This document shows positions 1-10,385 of a stretch of DNA of 64,000 bases, piece after piece. Position numbers and translations under genes: made by a program. The notes under the pieces are model-generated. The model was not told the DNA's origin. It did no database searches and saw nothing but the letters and a program-made list of their open reading frames with translations. The DNA comes from Excoecaria cochinchinensis (lineage: Eukaryota; Streptophyta; Magnoliopsida; Malpighiales; Euphorbiaceae): the NCBI GenBank assembly GCA_947683425.1, contig CANTUQ010000003.1, positions 4,588,001 to 4,652,000 on the forward strand, in the 5' to 3' direction. Each line of letters begins with the position of its first letter. Position 1 is the stretch's first letter.

Positions 1-915
1 CCTCGAATCCTAAAATGGTTTCAACGAGAGGGCCTTTGTTAGGTTCGGAACGCGTCATAGGTAGGTTAATATTAGAGCCATCATACTGTCGAAATTTTTA
101 TGGACTAGAATAATAAACTAGATAGTTATAGGTCAGCTACTAAACATAATAAGTTACAATTACAATGGTTAAGGTTTAATAAGAAATTAACCGTTTCACA
201 AGTTGCATATTGATTTTGTGAAAACAATTCACACGCTTTCCTGTATTGATAGCATACTTGGTAACTATTAAAATCACTATACATATGTTAGGAAAGTTAT
301 AAGGGTGTTACACAGACTGCCTGTTTCAAAGTTTTCACCCTGTCCTTTGGCCTAACTTTTACTTAGTGAGCCAATCATGGTTTTCATCTCTAATGTCCCT
401 CCCCCCCCCCCCCCCCCTCTCCCCTTTTTCTTCTTTTAATTTTTTTAGAGGCTTGATTTTTCTTATGAGAGTGCCGTCTGGTTATCTTATAGATGATGAC
501 AAGGTAAGAAGGCTAAGCCCCTTGCTGGCAAAAATGATAATGGACAAACAAGGGAACTAGATGACACAGATTATACAAAATGAATTAGCTTGGGCACATC
601 ATTGCATACATGTATATGTTTCCGCATAATTTCATTACACATGATCATTGTTTAACAATAGGCTCAAAATACAAGACCATATCTAATCTTGGGATGGATC
701 CTGAAAGCATCAAAACTCTTGTTATCAATCAGCCCTCTCTTTTTTGTGATTGAACATTTTATCTCAGCTCTTAATTTTTGCCCAAAGCGCCTTCTCGATT
801 TTCACCTTGGTAGGGTGCCAAATTTTAGCAAGGCCACCTTTTCTGGTTTTCGACCCATAGGGCATTAGTTCTCTTCTTTTGATTTTCGAGCCTTTAGCAG
901 TGGAACCTTTTTAAT
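1..915 (-). other. 3' noncoding tail of Tat-A, upper part confirmed
   Basis: Positions about 650-900, read on the minus strand, match the stretch just after the integrase stop in Tat-D (62200-62400), including the GAAAACC-type motifs and the segment around 'GATTGATAACA'. Positions 1-650 have no recognisable coding sequence. They are probably more of the same tail or an unidentified insertion. The Tat-A downstream LTR must lie beyond the left edge of the window. Confidence 0.5.
401..417. repeat. Poly-C/poly-G tract, 17 bp
   Basis: Seventeen consecutive C on the plus strand, preceded by CCCT and followed by TCTCCCC. It is a simple homopolymer run and likely length-variable. The short reading frame across it is not a gene. 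Confidence 0.9.
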
Positions 916-2180
916 CTATCCACATTGACCGGTCCCCTGATCTCGTTTCCATTGTTGTTTGTTAAGATTGCAGCTCCTTTGGATAATATCTTCTTTAGAA
1001 TAAAAGGTCCTTCCCAAGTCAGACTGAATTTGCCTTGGATGTTTGGAACCCCTAGCCTCTTTTGCTTGAAGACTAAATCCCCTTCTTTTAGGAGTGATTT
1101 CTGACTTTCTTCCCAAATGACCGAGCCAATCTTTTTTAGTAAATCTGATTGTGGTAATAGGCTCGCATCCTATCTTCATTTAACAAATTCAATTGTAGCA
1201 ACCACTGTTGCACCCATTTTGCTTCTGGTAGCTTGGCTTCCGACATCACCCTTAAGGATTGGAGTTCAATTTCCACTTGTAAAACTGCTTCTGTCCCATA
1301 AACCAAAGAAAAGGGGGTAGCTACTATTGAAGTTCTGACAGTGGTCCTGTAGCCCCACAATGCAAACGGCAGCTTCTCAGCCAAGTCCTTACAGGTCTGC
1401 ACCATCTTAGCCAATATCCTCTTTATATTCTTATTGGCCGCCTCGACCCCGTTGGCCTGTGGTCGATAGGGAGAGGACTTGTGGTACTGGAGACGACCCC
1501 GTTGGCCTGTGATCGATAGGGAGAGGACTTGTGGTGCTGGATGGCATACTTCTTAAGCATCTGCTTGGTTTCAGCTTGGAATTGTACCCCATTATCCGAA
1601 ATAATGTGCTGTGGGATTCCATATCTACAAATCAGGTGTCGTTCAATGAACCTGGCCATCTCTCGGGCACCTAGTTTCTTGAAGGATTCAGCCTCTACCC
1701 ACTTAGTGAAGTAAGTGATAGTGACTATGATAAATCTATGCCCGTTAGAGGCTGTCAGATGTATTTCTCCTATGATGTCAATCCCTCAAGCTGTGAACGG
1801 CCACGGAAATGTAAGATTTCATAACTCTAAAACCGGCAGGCATCGTAGATTTGCATACTTCTAGCATAGTTAACACTACTTCATATATTTAGAACATTTT
1901 GTATCCATCGTGAGCCAGAAGAACCCTTGGCGCATGATTTTTTTTTTCCAGAGCTAGACCATTCATATGAGCTCCACAGACCCTAGCATGGGTCTCCTCC
2001 ATAACCTTCTTGGCCTCCTTCTCATCTAAGCATCTTAGCTATATGCCATAAGCTTGCCTTTTGTACAGTACACCATCTAAACTGTTGTACTAGGTGGATA
2101 GCTTGTGAATAACCCTTTGGTCCTTTTCAGTGGCCTCTTCTTGGAATATTGACTTTTCCAAATAATTCTGGACATCGTAA
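916..2180 (-). pseudogene. Tat-A integrase remnant
   Basis: On the minus strand the segment from about 2020 to 1930 matches the zinc-binding N-terminal region (CGAHMNGLAL). The catalytic core follows with the first Asp (GIDIIGEI, about 1790) and the second (SDNGVQF, about 1590). The C-terminal part (LPFALWGYRTTVR, FSLVYGTEAVL) runs to about 1136. The product would insert element cDNA into the chromosome. Several in-frame stops and a 50-bp tandem duplication at 1444-1543 break the frame just after the second Asp, so it cannot make a working enzyme. Identity is clear by comparison with Tat-D integrase at 61.1-62.2 kb. Confidence 0.85.
1444..1543 (-). repeat. 50-bp tandem duplication inside the integrase remnant
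   Basis: The 50 bp starting CGACCCCGTTGGCCTGTG at 1444 are repeated from 1494 with only a few substitutions. Tat-D has a single copy at the matching place. Fifty is not a multiple of three, so the duplication shifts the integrase frame. Confidence 0.9.
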
Positions 2181-2289
2181 TACCACGGCCTTCCATCGAT
2201 GACCTCAACATCCCCAACCTGTTCAGTTTAAGAGTACGGTTTGTCTGAACTAGAAATGAGTAAAGGCTTCATGACTATTCCTTCTGGGT

Positions 2290-2680
2290 TATCACACATA
2301 GACACCAAGGTGGCCAGTGCATCTGCTAATTGGTTCTCATCTTGGGGCACATAGCTAAAAGTGCAGATTTCAAACTAACCACTTAGTTCCTTGAAGCACT
2401 TCACGTATGGTAATAGTCATTCTTCCTTGAAGGACCATTCACCCCTGACCTGATGGACTATAAAGGATGAGTCTCCAAAGTCCTCTGCTACTTTTGCCCC
2501 TACGGCTGAGAGCTCTTCCAAACCAAAAATACAGGCCTCGTACTCAGCTTCATTGTTGGTGGCCTTATATCTCAACTTTTTAGCTAAAGGAAGCTTCTCA
2601 CCCTCTGGGGTTACCAAAATTACTCCTACTCTAACTCCTTTGCTATTCACTTCCCCATCAAAGTACATCTACCACTTTTG
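2290..2680 (-). pseudogene. Tat-A second (archaeal-type) RNase H
   Basis: An open stretch at 2668-2417 carries MYFDG, the ATNNEAEYEACIFGLE core and the FGDSSFIVHQ motif of a type-I RNase H. The catalytic acidic residues Asp (YFDG), Glu (NNEAEYEA) and Asp (FGDSS) are visible. In the Tat lineage this extra domain follows the normal Gypsy RNase H and precedes integrase. The frame stops at 2417 where Tat-D continues, so it is broken. Confidence 0.85.
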
Positions 2681-3319
2681 CACTGTAATAGCTGCCATGT
2701 CTTCATCCGGGAATTCATATTCAAATTGGTGACCTTCGATCGGATGATCGGCTAGAAACTCTGCAACTACCAGGCCTTTAACGATCTTTCTGGTGATGTA
2801 TTGCACGTTAAATTCTTGCAGTAATATCATACATCTCCCCATTTTTCCTAGAAAAGAGGGTGCTTCCTGCAGATATCGAAGAGGGTTTTATTTGGGGATT
2901 GCCTACACCTTGTAAGAATGGAAGTAGTGTCTTAGTTTCTTCAAAGCCCAAATTATTGCAAAACAGATCTTTTCCACCTCAACTTATTTGGCTTTATAAG
3001 GAAGGAATTTCTTACTAAGGTAGTAAACTACAAATTCAACCCCAAATTCATCTTCTTGGGCCATCATGGCGCCTATAGAATTTTCCTTTATTGCCAAGTA
3101 GAGGATTAATGGCTTAACCAGTCGTGGTGGTCCCAGAACTGGAGGGTGTAGAAGATATTCTTTGATGGTATCAAAAGCTTTCTAGCAGCTGTCGTTCTAC
3201 TGAAATGGCTGATTCTTCTTGAGAAGCTTAAAGATTGGTTCGCACACTGAAGCAAGCTTGGAGATGAGCCTACTGATGTATTGCAATTTTCCTAAAAAAC
3301 TCCTAACTTCTTTTTCCCT
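2681..3319 (-). pseudogene. Tat-A Gypsy-type RNase H and connection region, degenerate
   Basis: No long frame remains. Minus-strand fragments match the Tat-D region around 59800-60400, including the segment following 'REMPVP' and the QEFN motif region (about 2810). Multiple stops are present. It would have removed the RNA strand of the RNA/DNA hybrid during reverse transcription. Confidence 0.7.
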
Positions 3320-3676
3320 CTAGGGTACTGGCATTTCTCTGATTGCTTTGGCCTTGTCGGGATCGACCTCAATTCTCTTTTGAGTTATCATATGGCTCAG
3401 TAGTTTACCTGAGGTGACTCCGAATATGCACTTCTTGGGGTTCAGGTGAAGATTGTACTTGCCGATCCTCTGAAAGAACTTATCTAAAGCCTCAAAATGA
3501 CCCTCTCTAGTGACTGATTTGATCATCATGTCATCAACATACGCCTCTACCTCCTTATGGATTAGGTCATTAAGAATTTTGGTGGCCATTCTTTGATAAA
3601 TCACTCCGGCATTTTTTAACCCAAAAGGCATAACCCTATAGGAACAAGTACCCCATTTTGTGATGAAAACCGTCTT
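3320..3676 (-). pseudogene. Tat-A reverse transcriptase, C-terminal half
   Basis: It carries YRVMPFGLKNAG, the polymerase box YVDDMMIKS (two catalytic Asp present) and LNPKKCIFGV, ending near REMPVP. It is closely similar to Tat-D RT at 59460-59800. The fragment starts at codons 'RIKT' immediately after the GATCC target duplication of the solo LTR. The N-terminal RT part is missing because of the event at 5165. Confidence 0.9.
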
Positions 3677-3681
3677 GATCC

Positions 3682-5146
3682 TATTGGGTTTCATCGCAAT
3701 AATTCAAATTGAACGCAGTGGAATATAAATCGAAACCTAAACAGGATCCATGTATTTTCAATTGATTCAAAAGGAGGGATTAAGAATACCTACCTTTTGG
3801 TATGCTGAAATATGAACTAACTTTTAGTTATATCGGATTGTAAGCGCTGCTGCAACTATGAACGGCCTCTATCGGTATCCACACGCATGAACCGATGAAC
3901 ATATTATCGCAGGGATGCTAGATCCCTTCACGTGTGACTGGATTTTTCTATGTTTTTCTTTCTAAAAGAAAATGGTGGCTAGGGTTTCTCAAAATAGCCT
4001 CTCTTAGGAAAACATAACTAGGAGAAAAACATGAATCCTTTTCCTTAAATATATCTCTATTTATATATGTAAACCCTAGAGAGATAAATTAGGGATATTA
4101 TCTCTTATTCCAAATAAGATATATATATATATATATATTTATTTATTTATTTATTTCTTATTCAAAATAAGAAATATCATATGTAAATATATATTTATAT
4201 ATCATTACGAAATTTAAACATAAATACCTATATTTATATAATTTCATAATACCCTAATTAAAATCCAATCCATTCATTGTGGTCTTGGTGTGTGACCCAA
4301 TAGGTTTATATTAAGTTGGCAGTGGGCCCAATACCATAATAGGCCCACCGGTCGTAATTGGTCTCGAGCAAGACGTTTTGACTACCCAAATAATATAAAT
4401 ATCATTAGTTCGATTTTAACCGGACAATAGAACACGCTATTATCCTTTTGTCACACAATATCTTGTTTGAACATAAGTCATGGTCCATGTCAAACTTATA
4501 TTGTTCAAACATATAATTTCTTGATAACCAAGTAGACTGATAAATTCAAATGACATTGATCACACTATCAATTCATTCGAGCACGACCATGCATTTTACA
4601 GTCCTACTTATCGAGGGGCACAATAGATATCTCTCTCATAAGAGAGGGACAAATTCCATCTTGATTATTCACTTTCCTCTGTATAATTCTCATCATGTTC
4701 GATCATAAACTTTATAATTATCCAATTAAAGATAATGTTTGGTTATGTCAAAAAATAATGTTCCTTATGTAGGAAACCGTAACAACCTCAGGTCAAAGGA
4801 TTCAATAACATATCTATTATAAGATCACTTATGACACTATCCCATGTAGCGATCTCATAGTGGGTCTATCCAGTACTTTGTTCTCTAACAAGTACCTATA
4901 GATTTGATTTATATCATCATATATAATCATCCCATGATTATCAATGCAAATCTATACTACTGTTATTTTATCTTTATGCTCTTTAGTTATAAATGACTAG
5001 GGATGACATGAATAACATTGTTATTCATAAACATTTCAATAATGTAACATTCCAATAATATTAATGTGAAGAAAACCATCATATAAATGAAAATGTAATG
5101 ATTACATCAAGGTCCATATATTTTGCCTAAGGCATAACCACAAACA
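3682..5146 (-). mobile_element. Solo LTR with 5-bp target duplication
   Basis: On the minus strand it begins TGTTTGTGGTTATGCC and ends ATGAAACCCAATA. It is flanked on both sides by GATCC (3677-3681 and 5147-5151). Removing it and one GATCC rejoins the Tat-A host sequence (CCTTAACAAGATAG..CCGGATC/AAGAC), which matches Tat-D at 59430. There is no internal domain, primer site or second LTR, so it is a solo LTR of about 1.47 kb. A TATA-rich stretch (about 4070-4140) may be its old promoter. The 3' end is TA rather than CA, perhaps a substitution. Family is uncertain; Copia is possible. Confidence 0.85.
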
Positions 5147-5529
5147 GATCCGGTCTGCTATCTTGTTAAGGACATTTGTTCCAATTTATTAGCAAAAATC
5201 CCAATTTAGTTATAAAAATATTTTCGTGATTTTTTATGCTACACGAGTACAAAATAAAACTATCTTATTTACAACAACAACATGAACACACATAAAGAAG
5301 TAGGTAAGATCGCACCGAGAAAGGTTTCCTATGCATCGTGACCCCTCTGTTTGGTCACGGCGGTTCTCAAGCGAGCGATATCACATTTTACCCAAACACA
5401 AAGAAAACAATAACAAAACAAATATTAGTAATAAATCTAACATTAAACACATACATGTAAAGATGAGAGAAAAATAAAGAAAAATTAATCATGCAAAAAT
5501 CTAACAATAGTAACGACAATAATGATAAA

Positions 5530-5566
5530 AAATAATAATAATAACAACAACAACAACAACAACACC

Positions 5567-5621
<55 letters not shown>

Positions 5622-5646
5622 GCAACAACAACAACAACAACAACAA
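5530..5646. repeat. Compound AAT/AAC trinucleotide microsatellite
   Basis: Runs of AAT, then AAC, then AAT (about 20 units), then AGC/AAC repeats lie within the Tat LTR. The apparent poly-Asn and poly-Tyr/poly-Cys reading frames on the two strands come from this repeat and are not genes. Confidence 0.95.
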
Positions 5647-5813
5647 TGGCAAACATATGACAACGTTAAATAATAACTATGATAATAATAATGAAATGAT
5701 AACGAAAGTAAACAATATCATGATAAATATAAGATTAATAATAATGATAGTAATAATAGATGGATGGTGACATTAATTATAATAATAATAATAATAGTAG
5801 ACTGGTAATCATG

Positions 5814-5888
<75 letters not shown>

Positions 5889-5889
5889 G
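5814..5889. repeat. CAA/TAA compound microsatellite
   Basis: About twelve CAA units are followed by about thirteen TAA units, in the same Tat LTR. It is a second trinucleotide expansion 170 bp from the first. Confidence 0.95.
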
Positions 5890-6639
5890 TAAACAAGATT
5901 AACACTAAACAATGACAATAATGTTAACAATAAGCCTTTTCAATTAGATAAAGGAGGATGAAGAAGCTAAATGAACATATAGTAATAAAAATATTAGTAT
6001 ATAAACATGGAAGAAAAATCATAAAAATCATGTGAAGGAACAAATCTCAAACTCAAAGAAAATGGACGTGCATACATTAAACCACCGTTCATATATTAAT
6101 AAAAACCAAAAAAATAAAGCAAATGAGGTGATAAAAAATGAGCCGAAGAATGTTTACCCTCAGAGTTTAAAGAGCGAAAATAGGATGCCTCAATCCGTTA
6201 CCCTTGTCGAGTTTACGGTGATAAACACCAAAATATTTAAGAAAATCTAATATTTTTTTTAACACACAAAGAATTCACGAAAAATGATTTTTGATAGGAT
6301 GACCAAGCAAAAGAAATTAGTTTTTCTTGCTCTAGCCAACCCAAGAACGAAACCTTTTAAGAAGAAGAGAAGATTAAATCTCAAAAACTTTTAAAAATCC
6401 TTTTTGGCTCCCGTCTGCCTCCCCCTTTTTTCTAAGGAAGAAGAAGACCTTTTTTTTTTTTACTTTTTTCTCTCTGAAAACAAAAAAAAACCCCAACCTC
6501 CTTTGCAAATGAAACATTCTTCCTCTTTATTTTTCCTTTCTTCCCAAAAGGAGAAAGGACAAAAACCCCTTTCAATTTCATTCCCCCCAAAAGATCCTAA
6601 AAGGTGAAATAACGGTCTTCAAAATTTTTGAAAATACAG

Positions 6640-6905
6640 GCTTTTCAGGTGCAGGGGCGCAACAACCAATGTATGGCCTGGAGGCCGCACGCGGAAGCCG
6701 CGAGGTGCGGCCTCCTCGCAGGAGGCTACACGAGGAAAAAATGACATGTGGCCTAGAGGCCGCACGTGGAATCAATGACATGCGGCCTCGCGCGCGCCCA
6801 CATGGGGGAGCTGCACCTCTCGTGCGCTCGCATGCAGGTGCTGTGCCTCGTGTGAGCCCGCATGTTGGCGCTGCGCCTCCCGTGCCGTACAAGCCGGTTC
6901 AGCGG
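6640..6905. repeat. GC-rich inverted-repeat cassette in Tat LTR
   Basis: This GC island lies in an otherwise AT-rich LTR. GGCCTGGAGGCCGCAC (6675) and GGCCTAGAGGCCGCAC (6750) are 75 bp apart. GCCTCCT-CGC-AGGAGGC at 6710-6726 is a perfect 7-bp stem. Three degenerate units of about 29 bp around 'GGTGCTGTGCCTCGTG' follow at 6805-6890. A related cassette lies in the other Tat LTR at 38941-39095. Confidence 0.75.
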
Positions 6906-7088
6906 CAGGCCACCAAACTAGAATATAAAATAAAAATAAAGTTTTTTTCCAAAATAGAATTTTTATTTTAAAAAAGGAAATTCTCGACAAAGGAAACATC
7001 AGTTCTAACATCTTTGCCTGTGAACAAGCAATTATTTTTATCATCAGGTAATCCTGATCTTTGACAGCCTCGGGACCCGGTGTTTACA

Positions 7089-7763
7089 GTAGTATTAATT
7101 GAGTTAATATCAAATATGAATGATTCATGTTCGTGATCAAGCATAATGAAATCATAGGAAACATCACACAAGTAAGCAAACTCGTTCATCTTATTGAAAT
7201 ACTCGAAATTACAAACATTATTGTCAAATTGTTCAGGAATGAAAAGTACATATGAAACGTTCTCATTAACATCTTCTCCTGATGCTGGCATTAAAGTTGA
7301 AGGTATGCCATCTTGATTATCTACAATCTTCTGGTCTTTAAATCCCGGTATTGTTACCTCTACTTCCACCTTTTCCTTGCCCTTCGCCCTAGTGGCCAAC
7401 AAACTGCCAGTGATGACTTCTTCAGGGACTTTCTGATCTCATGCGAAACTTTGGCTGAGAATCTCCTTGTCCCAGAAATCCTCTACAAACTTGACTGTTC
7501 CATTAGCCCAATCAAAGACATCATTGAAGATCTCAAATCTCGGGGTGACCTTATCATCAATCCATTGTGGCTCAACCTCTCCGCAATAAGCACATAATGA
7601 TGCAGATGGCACGAAACTCTCCAAGATATGAGGGACCTCTGTAGGCTTGTTCTTTCTAGCTTCAATCGTATAACCCAACCCCCTTCTATCTTTTTGCCCC
7701 CTTGTGGTGACGGGTACCTGAGGCCCTTGTGAATTCTTGCCTAAGCTAGCCCCTGGGAGGTAG
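7089..7763 (-). pseudogene. Tat-A pol N-terminus with G-patch-like domain
   Basis: On the minus strand 7763-7439 reads YLPGASLGKNSQG and then KDRRGLGY, the glycine pattern of a G-patch (nucleic-acid-binding) domain. A conserved acidic region follows (SFVPSASLCAYCGE, EIFNDVFDW, FIPEQF, FAYLCDVSYDF). Tat-D has the same order at 58.25-58.92 kb. The frame is broken near 7439-7402 and ends at the LTR inserted at 7088. Its upstream half is at 30755-30965, on the other side of Tekay-B. The function of the region after the G-patch is unknown. Confidence 0.8.
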
Positions 7764-8170
7764 TGTAACACCCGCTACCCATACGTAGGGGAACCCATCC
7801 GCAATGGAGTGAGAACCCGTATGAGCAGGGGTGTCACCAAGCAAAACGATACAATAACATACATCCACAATTAATATACATACAGAAAGATAGTAGAAAT
7901 AAAACTTTAAAACCAACTGATCATTCATAGATGGAATAATAATATTCATTACATAACTGTTCTGATATTACCAAAATAATTACATCTTTCAAAATTACAA
8001 AGCGGAAGCTGAACAAAAGACTAAATACAATGAGAGTTCACTATTATAAGAAGAATCATAATACAAAAAGAAGCTAAGTCCTATCATCAATCCCACTGTG
8101 TTGGCTTGACTTGCGGCGACTCTCCCAAAAGCTATACACCATCCGCACCTGCACGAATGAAACACCCGTG

Positions 8171-8188
8171 CTAAGCGATAACGCTTAG
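8171..8188. promoter_or_regulatory. Conserved Tekay LTR palindrome, copy 1
   Basis: CTAAGCGATAACGCTTAG has 7-bp perfect arms around ATAA and sits in a conserved context (CCCGTG before, TGG after). The same 18 bp occurs in every complete Tekay LTR in this window, although the surrounding sequence differs strongly. Role unknown. Confidence 0.7.
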
Positions 8189-8865
8189 TGGCGAAACAAA
8201 AAACAATAATTTGGACTGCCATTCACAATAGTCATCGAGGCAAAATGCATATGTAATGGCATAAGCTGAATATCATATAAGATATGATCATAATCGAATC
8301 ACATTCATAAGCATTCAAAGGTTCATAATTACATTCATATGCTAACTGATTCATATGTTCAAAAATAGAGTCACTGGGATTCACATACATATAATCATAG
8401 TCATTCGGATTCACATTCTCATAAGCATAACAGAACAAAACACAACACCTACTGACTCACAGTAGTGGATAATGAGTGAACGTATGGCGGTACCTTATGG
8501 GTTCGAATCGAAAAGCAACATCACATTTTCTCATTCAAAAACATTTTACGGAGGGGATCTTAAACAAGATCCAAACACATTGAGGTTTGCAAGGAACCAA
8601 ACGGGGACCTAATCAGGGTCCAGAACATAAATGAGGGCTGCAGCTCCTGACCTCTATTAGGCATGCCTAACTATCCACTTATTTGACTCTAGCAGGTCAT
8701 GCATAATTCATCAAATCACATTTATATAATTAATAGAATTATCCATGCATAATACATCAAATTATATTCATATACTTCATAAAATAGTCGAAGTATAAAC
8801 TTAAAAGCATCACAAGTTTGGAAATTAAACATCGGAAATCACGAAAGCAAACTCAAATTGAAGCC

Positions 8866-9170
8866 AGCGGTGTCGCGCTCGCGACAGAGGCCAAACTGGC
8901 ACCAAGTCGCAATCACGGCAGTCTTCGCGCTCGCGCGGAGACAGAAGCGCATCTCATTGTCGCGCTCGCGTGTGAGCAGCCAACAAAGGCTGTCGCGCTC
9001 AAAACAGGGGACTGCCCAAAATTGCTCGGCAGCCGAGCGCTCTGTCGCAATCGCGATAGAGAGCTCTCCCTACGGCCGCTCGGCAGCCCAAATCCGCTGG
9101 GCGATGTGCAAGGGCAGAATTCATTGAGCTCTATCGTGACCTAGCGACAATGTTGCGCTCGCGACAGAGT
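8866..9170. repeat. Cluster of TGTCGCG-type inverted repeats in Tekay-B LTR
   Basis: TGTCGCG-CT-CGCGACA (8871-8886) is a perfect 7-bp stem. Variants follow near 8906, 8959 (TGTCGCGCTCGCG), 8991, 9042 (CTGTCGCAATCGCGATAG) and 9151 (TGTTGCGCTCGCGACA), with GCTCGGC-A-GCCGAGC at 9024-9038. Spacing is about 32-34 bp in the first part and irregular after. The partner LTR (16005-16250) has decayed versions. Confidence 0.75.
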
Positions 9171-10187
9171 TGTGTTTGCAGCTCTTATGCGAAAATCTGC
9201 AGAAAGTCACACTCCCATGTCACCCAAACCTCCAATCTCAAACACAAATCAACCCAAACTTCGTCTTACCTCAAATCAACATTTCCATCATCATAAATAA
9301 CATAAAACACAACTTTTACAATAATTAACACAATCAAAATCATGAATTAACATAATCAAACTTCTCAAAAGTGACAAACCCAAAAATTTGCAATAAAGTT
9401 CGTCAAACTTAAAATTTGCTCCAATAATTCATCATTCATGCATCACAACTTTAATCAAACCAAAACCCATAACATTTGTACTAACATGAGCCTTATCAAA
9501 ACTTAAATTTTGAGAAATTCATTCAACATACTAAAACAAAAAAATGCACATATTCAAATAAATTTCCAAACCTGAAAATTCCTATGCTCCTAGTTGCAAG
9601 ATCCACTGCCACTTGCCTTCTCTTTCCCCTTGGGATCACAAGTAGGCCCTTCTAAACTCGGAAACCCAAGAACTACACAACAATCCTAAGTTAAGAACAC
9701 ATCTAACAAACAAGAGAAAAGATGGAGAAGAAGAGAAACCCACTAAAAACTTACCAATCAAAGCTTAAGAGATGATCAATTTCCACCAAAACCACTTGGA
9801 TCCAAGAGGAAAAGAGGAAAAGAGGAAGAAGAAATAAAGAGACGAGAAGAAAAATGGGAAAGAGGCAGCAAATGGCTGTCCCCTTTTTCTCTCTCCTTCT
9901 ATTTATACCTACTTCCTAAAACCCTATCCACATGTTACCCTAGGATTGGTGAATCTTGATCACTCACACCCTGCACCCATGCAAGACACTACACACAAGA
10001 CTAACCCTCACTAATTCACACACTACTCCTTTATGAGTATGCACACACTAATAAGACCGATACACACACATCCTAATATCATATATGCACCCAAACTCTA
10101 ATAAAGCCCACAAAATATGCATTTTACCCAAAATACCATTAACACATGCCAAAATACTCACACATGCACACATACATATGGCTCAAA

Positions 10188-10382
10188 CTACTGGGGGAAA
10201 TCAGAGTGTGACAACTCTCCCCTACTAACAAGAATTTCATCCTCAAAATTGTCACCTGAATTGAACAACTGTGGATATTGAATCCTCATAGTCACCTCTG
10301 GTTCCCAAGTCGCTTCCTCAACTCCATGATGTTGCCAAAGAACCTTAACTAGAGGAACTTGCTTATTCCTTAACTGTCTCAC
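10188..10382 (-). pseudogene. Tekay-B chromodomain
   Basis: The minus-strand frame contains PLVKVLWQHHGVEEATWEPE and ends QYPQLF, the C-terminal part of the chromodomain found after integrase in chromoviruses. The family is known to use this domain to bind modified histone tails and steer integration. The last codons run into the LTR, as usual in the family. A stop at about 10385 separates it from the integrase frame. Confidence 0.85.
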
Positions 10383-10385
10383 TTC

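Larger units (their letters stand above)
5166..7088 (-). mobile_element. Truncated Tat LTR inserted in Tat-A pol
   Basis: On the minus strand it begins TGTAAACACCGGGTCCCGAG at 7088. This is the same LTR start as Tat-D's 3' LTR (63854) and close to that at 39254. It interrupts Tat-A coding between the 'DINSINTT' codons and the RT. At the other end it stops at 5166, inside the LTR (compare 34600-34690), and is joined directly to Tat-A RT sequence. The join has the tetramer TCCT in common with both partners. About 570 bp of host pol are gone at the junction, consistent with a deletion after insertion. Confidence 0.75.
7764..10213 (-). repeat. Tekay-B downstream (3') LTR
   Basis: It starts TGTAACACCCGCTACCC at 7764 and ends GAGTGTGACA at 10213 on the plus strand. 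It aligns along its length with 14900-17075 plus 30548-30754. It holds an 18-bp palindrome at 8171-8188 and a cluster of GC-rich inverted repeats at 8866-9170. A purine-rich minus-strand tract (TAGTAGGGGAGAGTT, 10214-10228) just inside is the probable polypurine tract. Confidence 0.9.

Noticed and set aside
5522..5770. Reading frames coding poly-Asn, poly-Tyr and poly-Cys on either strand (also 5718-5930)
   Set aside because: They are translations of AAT/AAC trinucleotide microsatellites and lack any other gene feature.
6578..6971. Overlapping frames on both strands with Arg/Pro/Ala-rich products in the Tat LTR
   Set aside because: They are by-products of the GC-rich repeat cassette; no conserved protein feature.
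8818..9144. A 108-codon plus-strand frame across the Tekay-B LTR
   Set aside because: It lies on the GC-rich inverted-repeat cluster, which has few stops by composition, and is not kept in the partner LTR.
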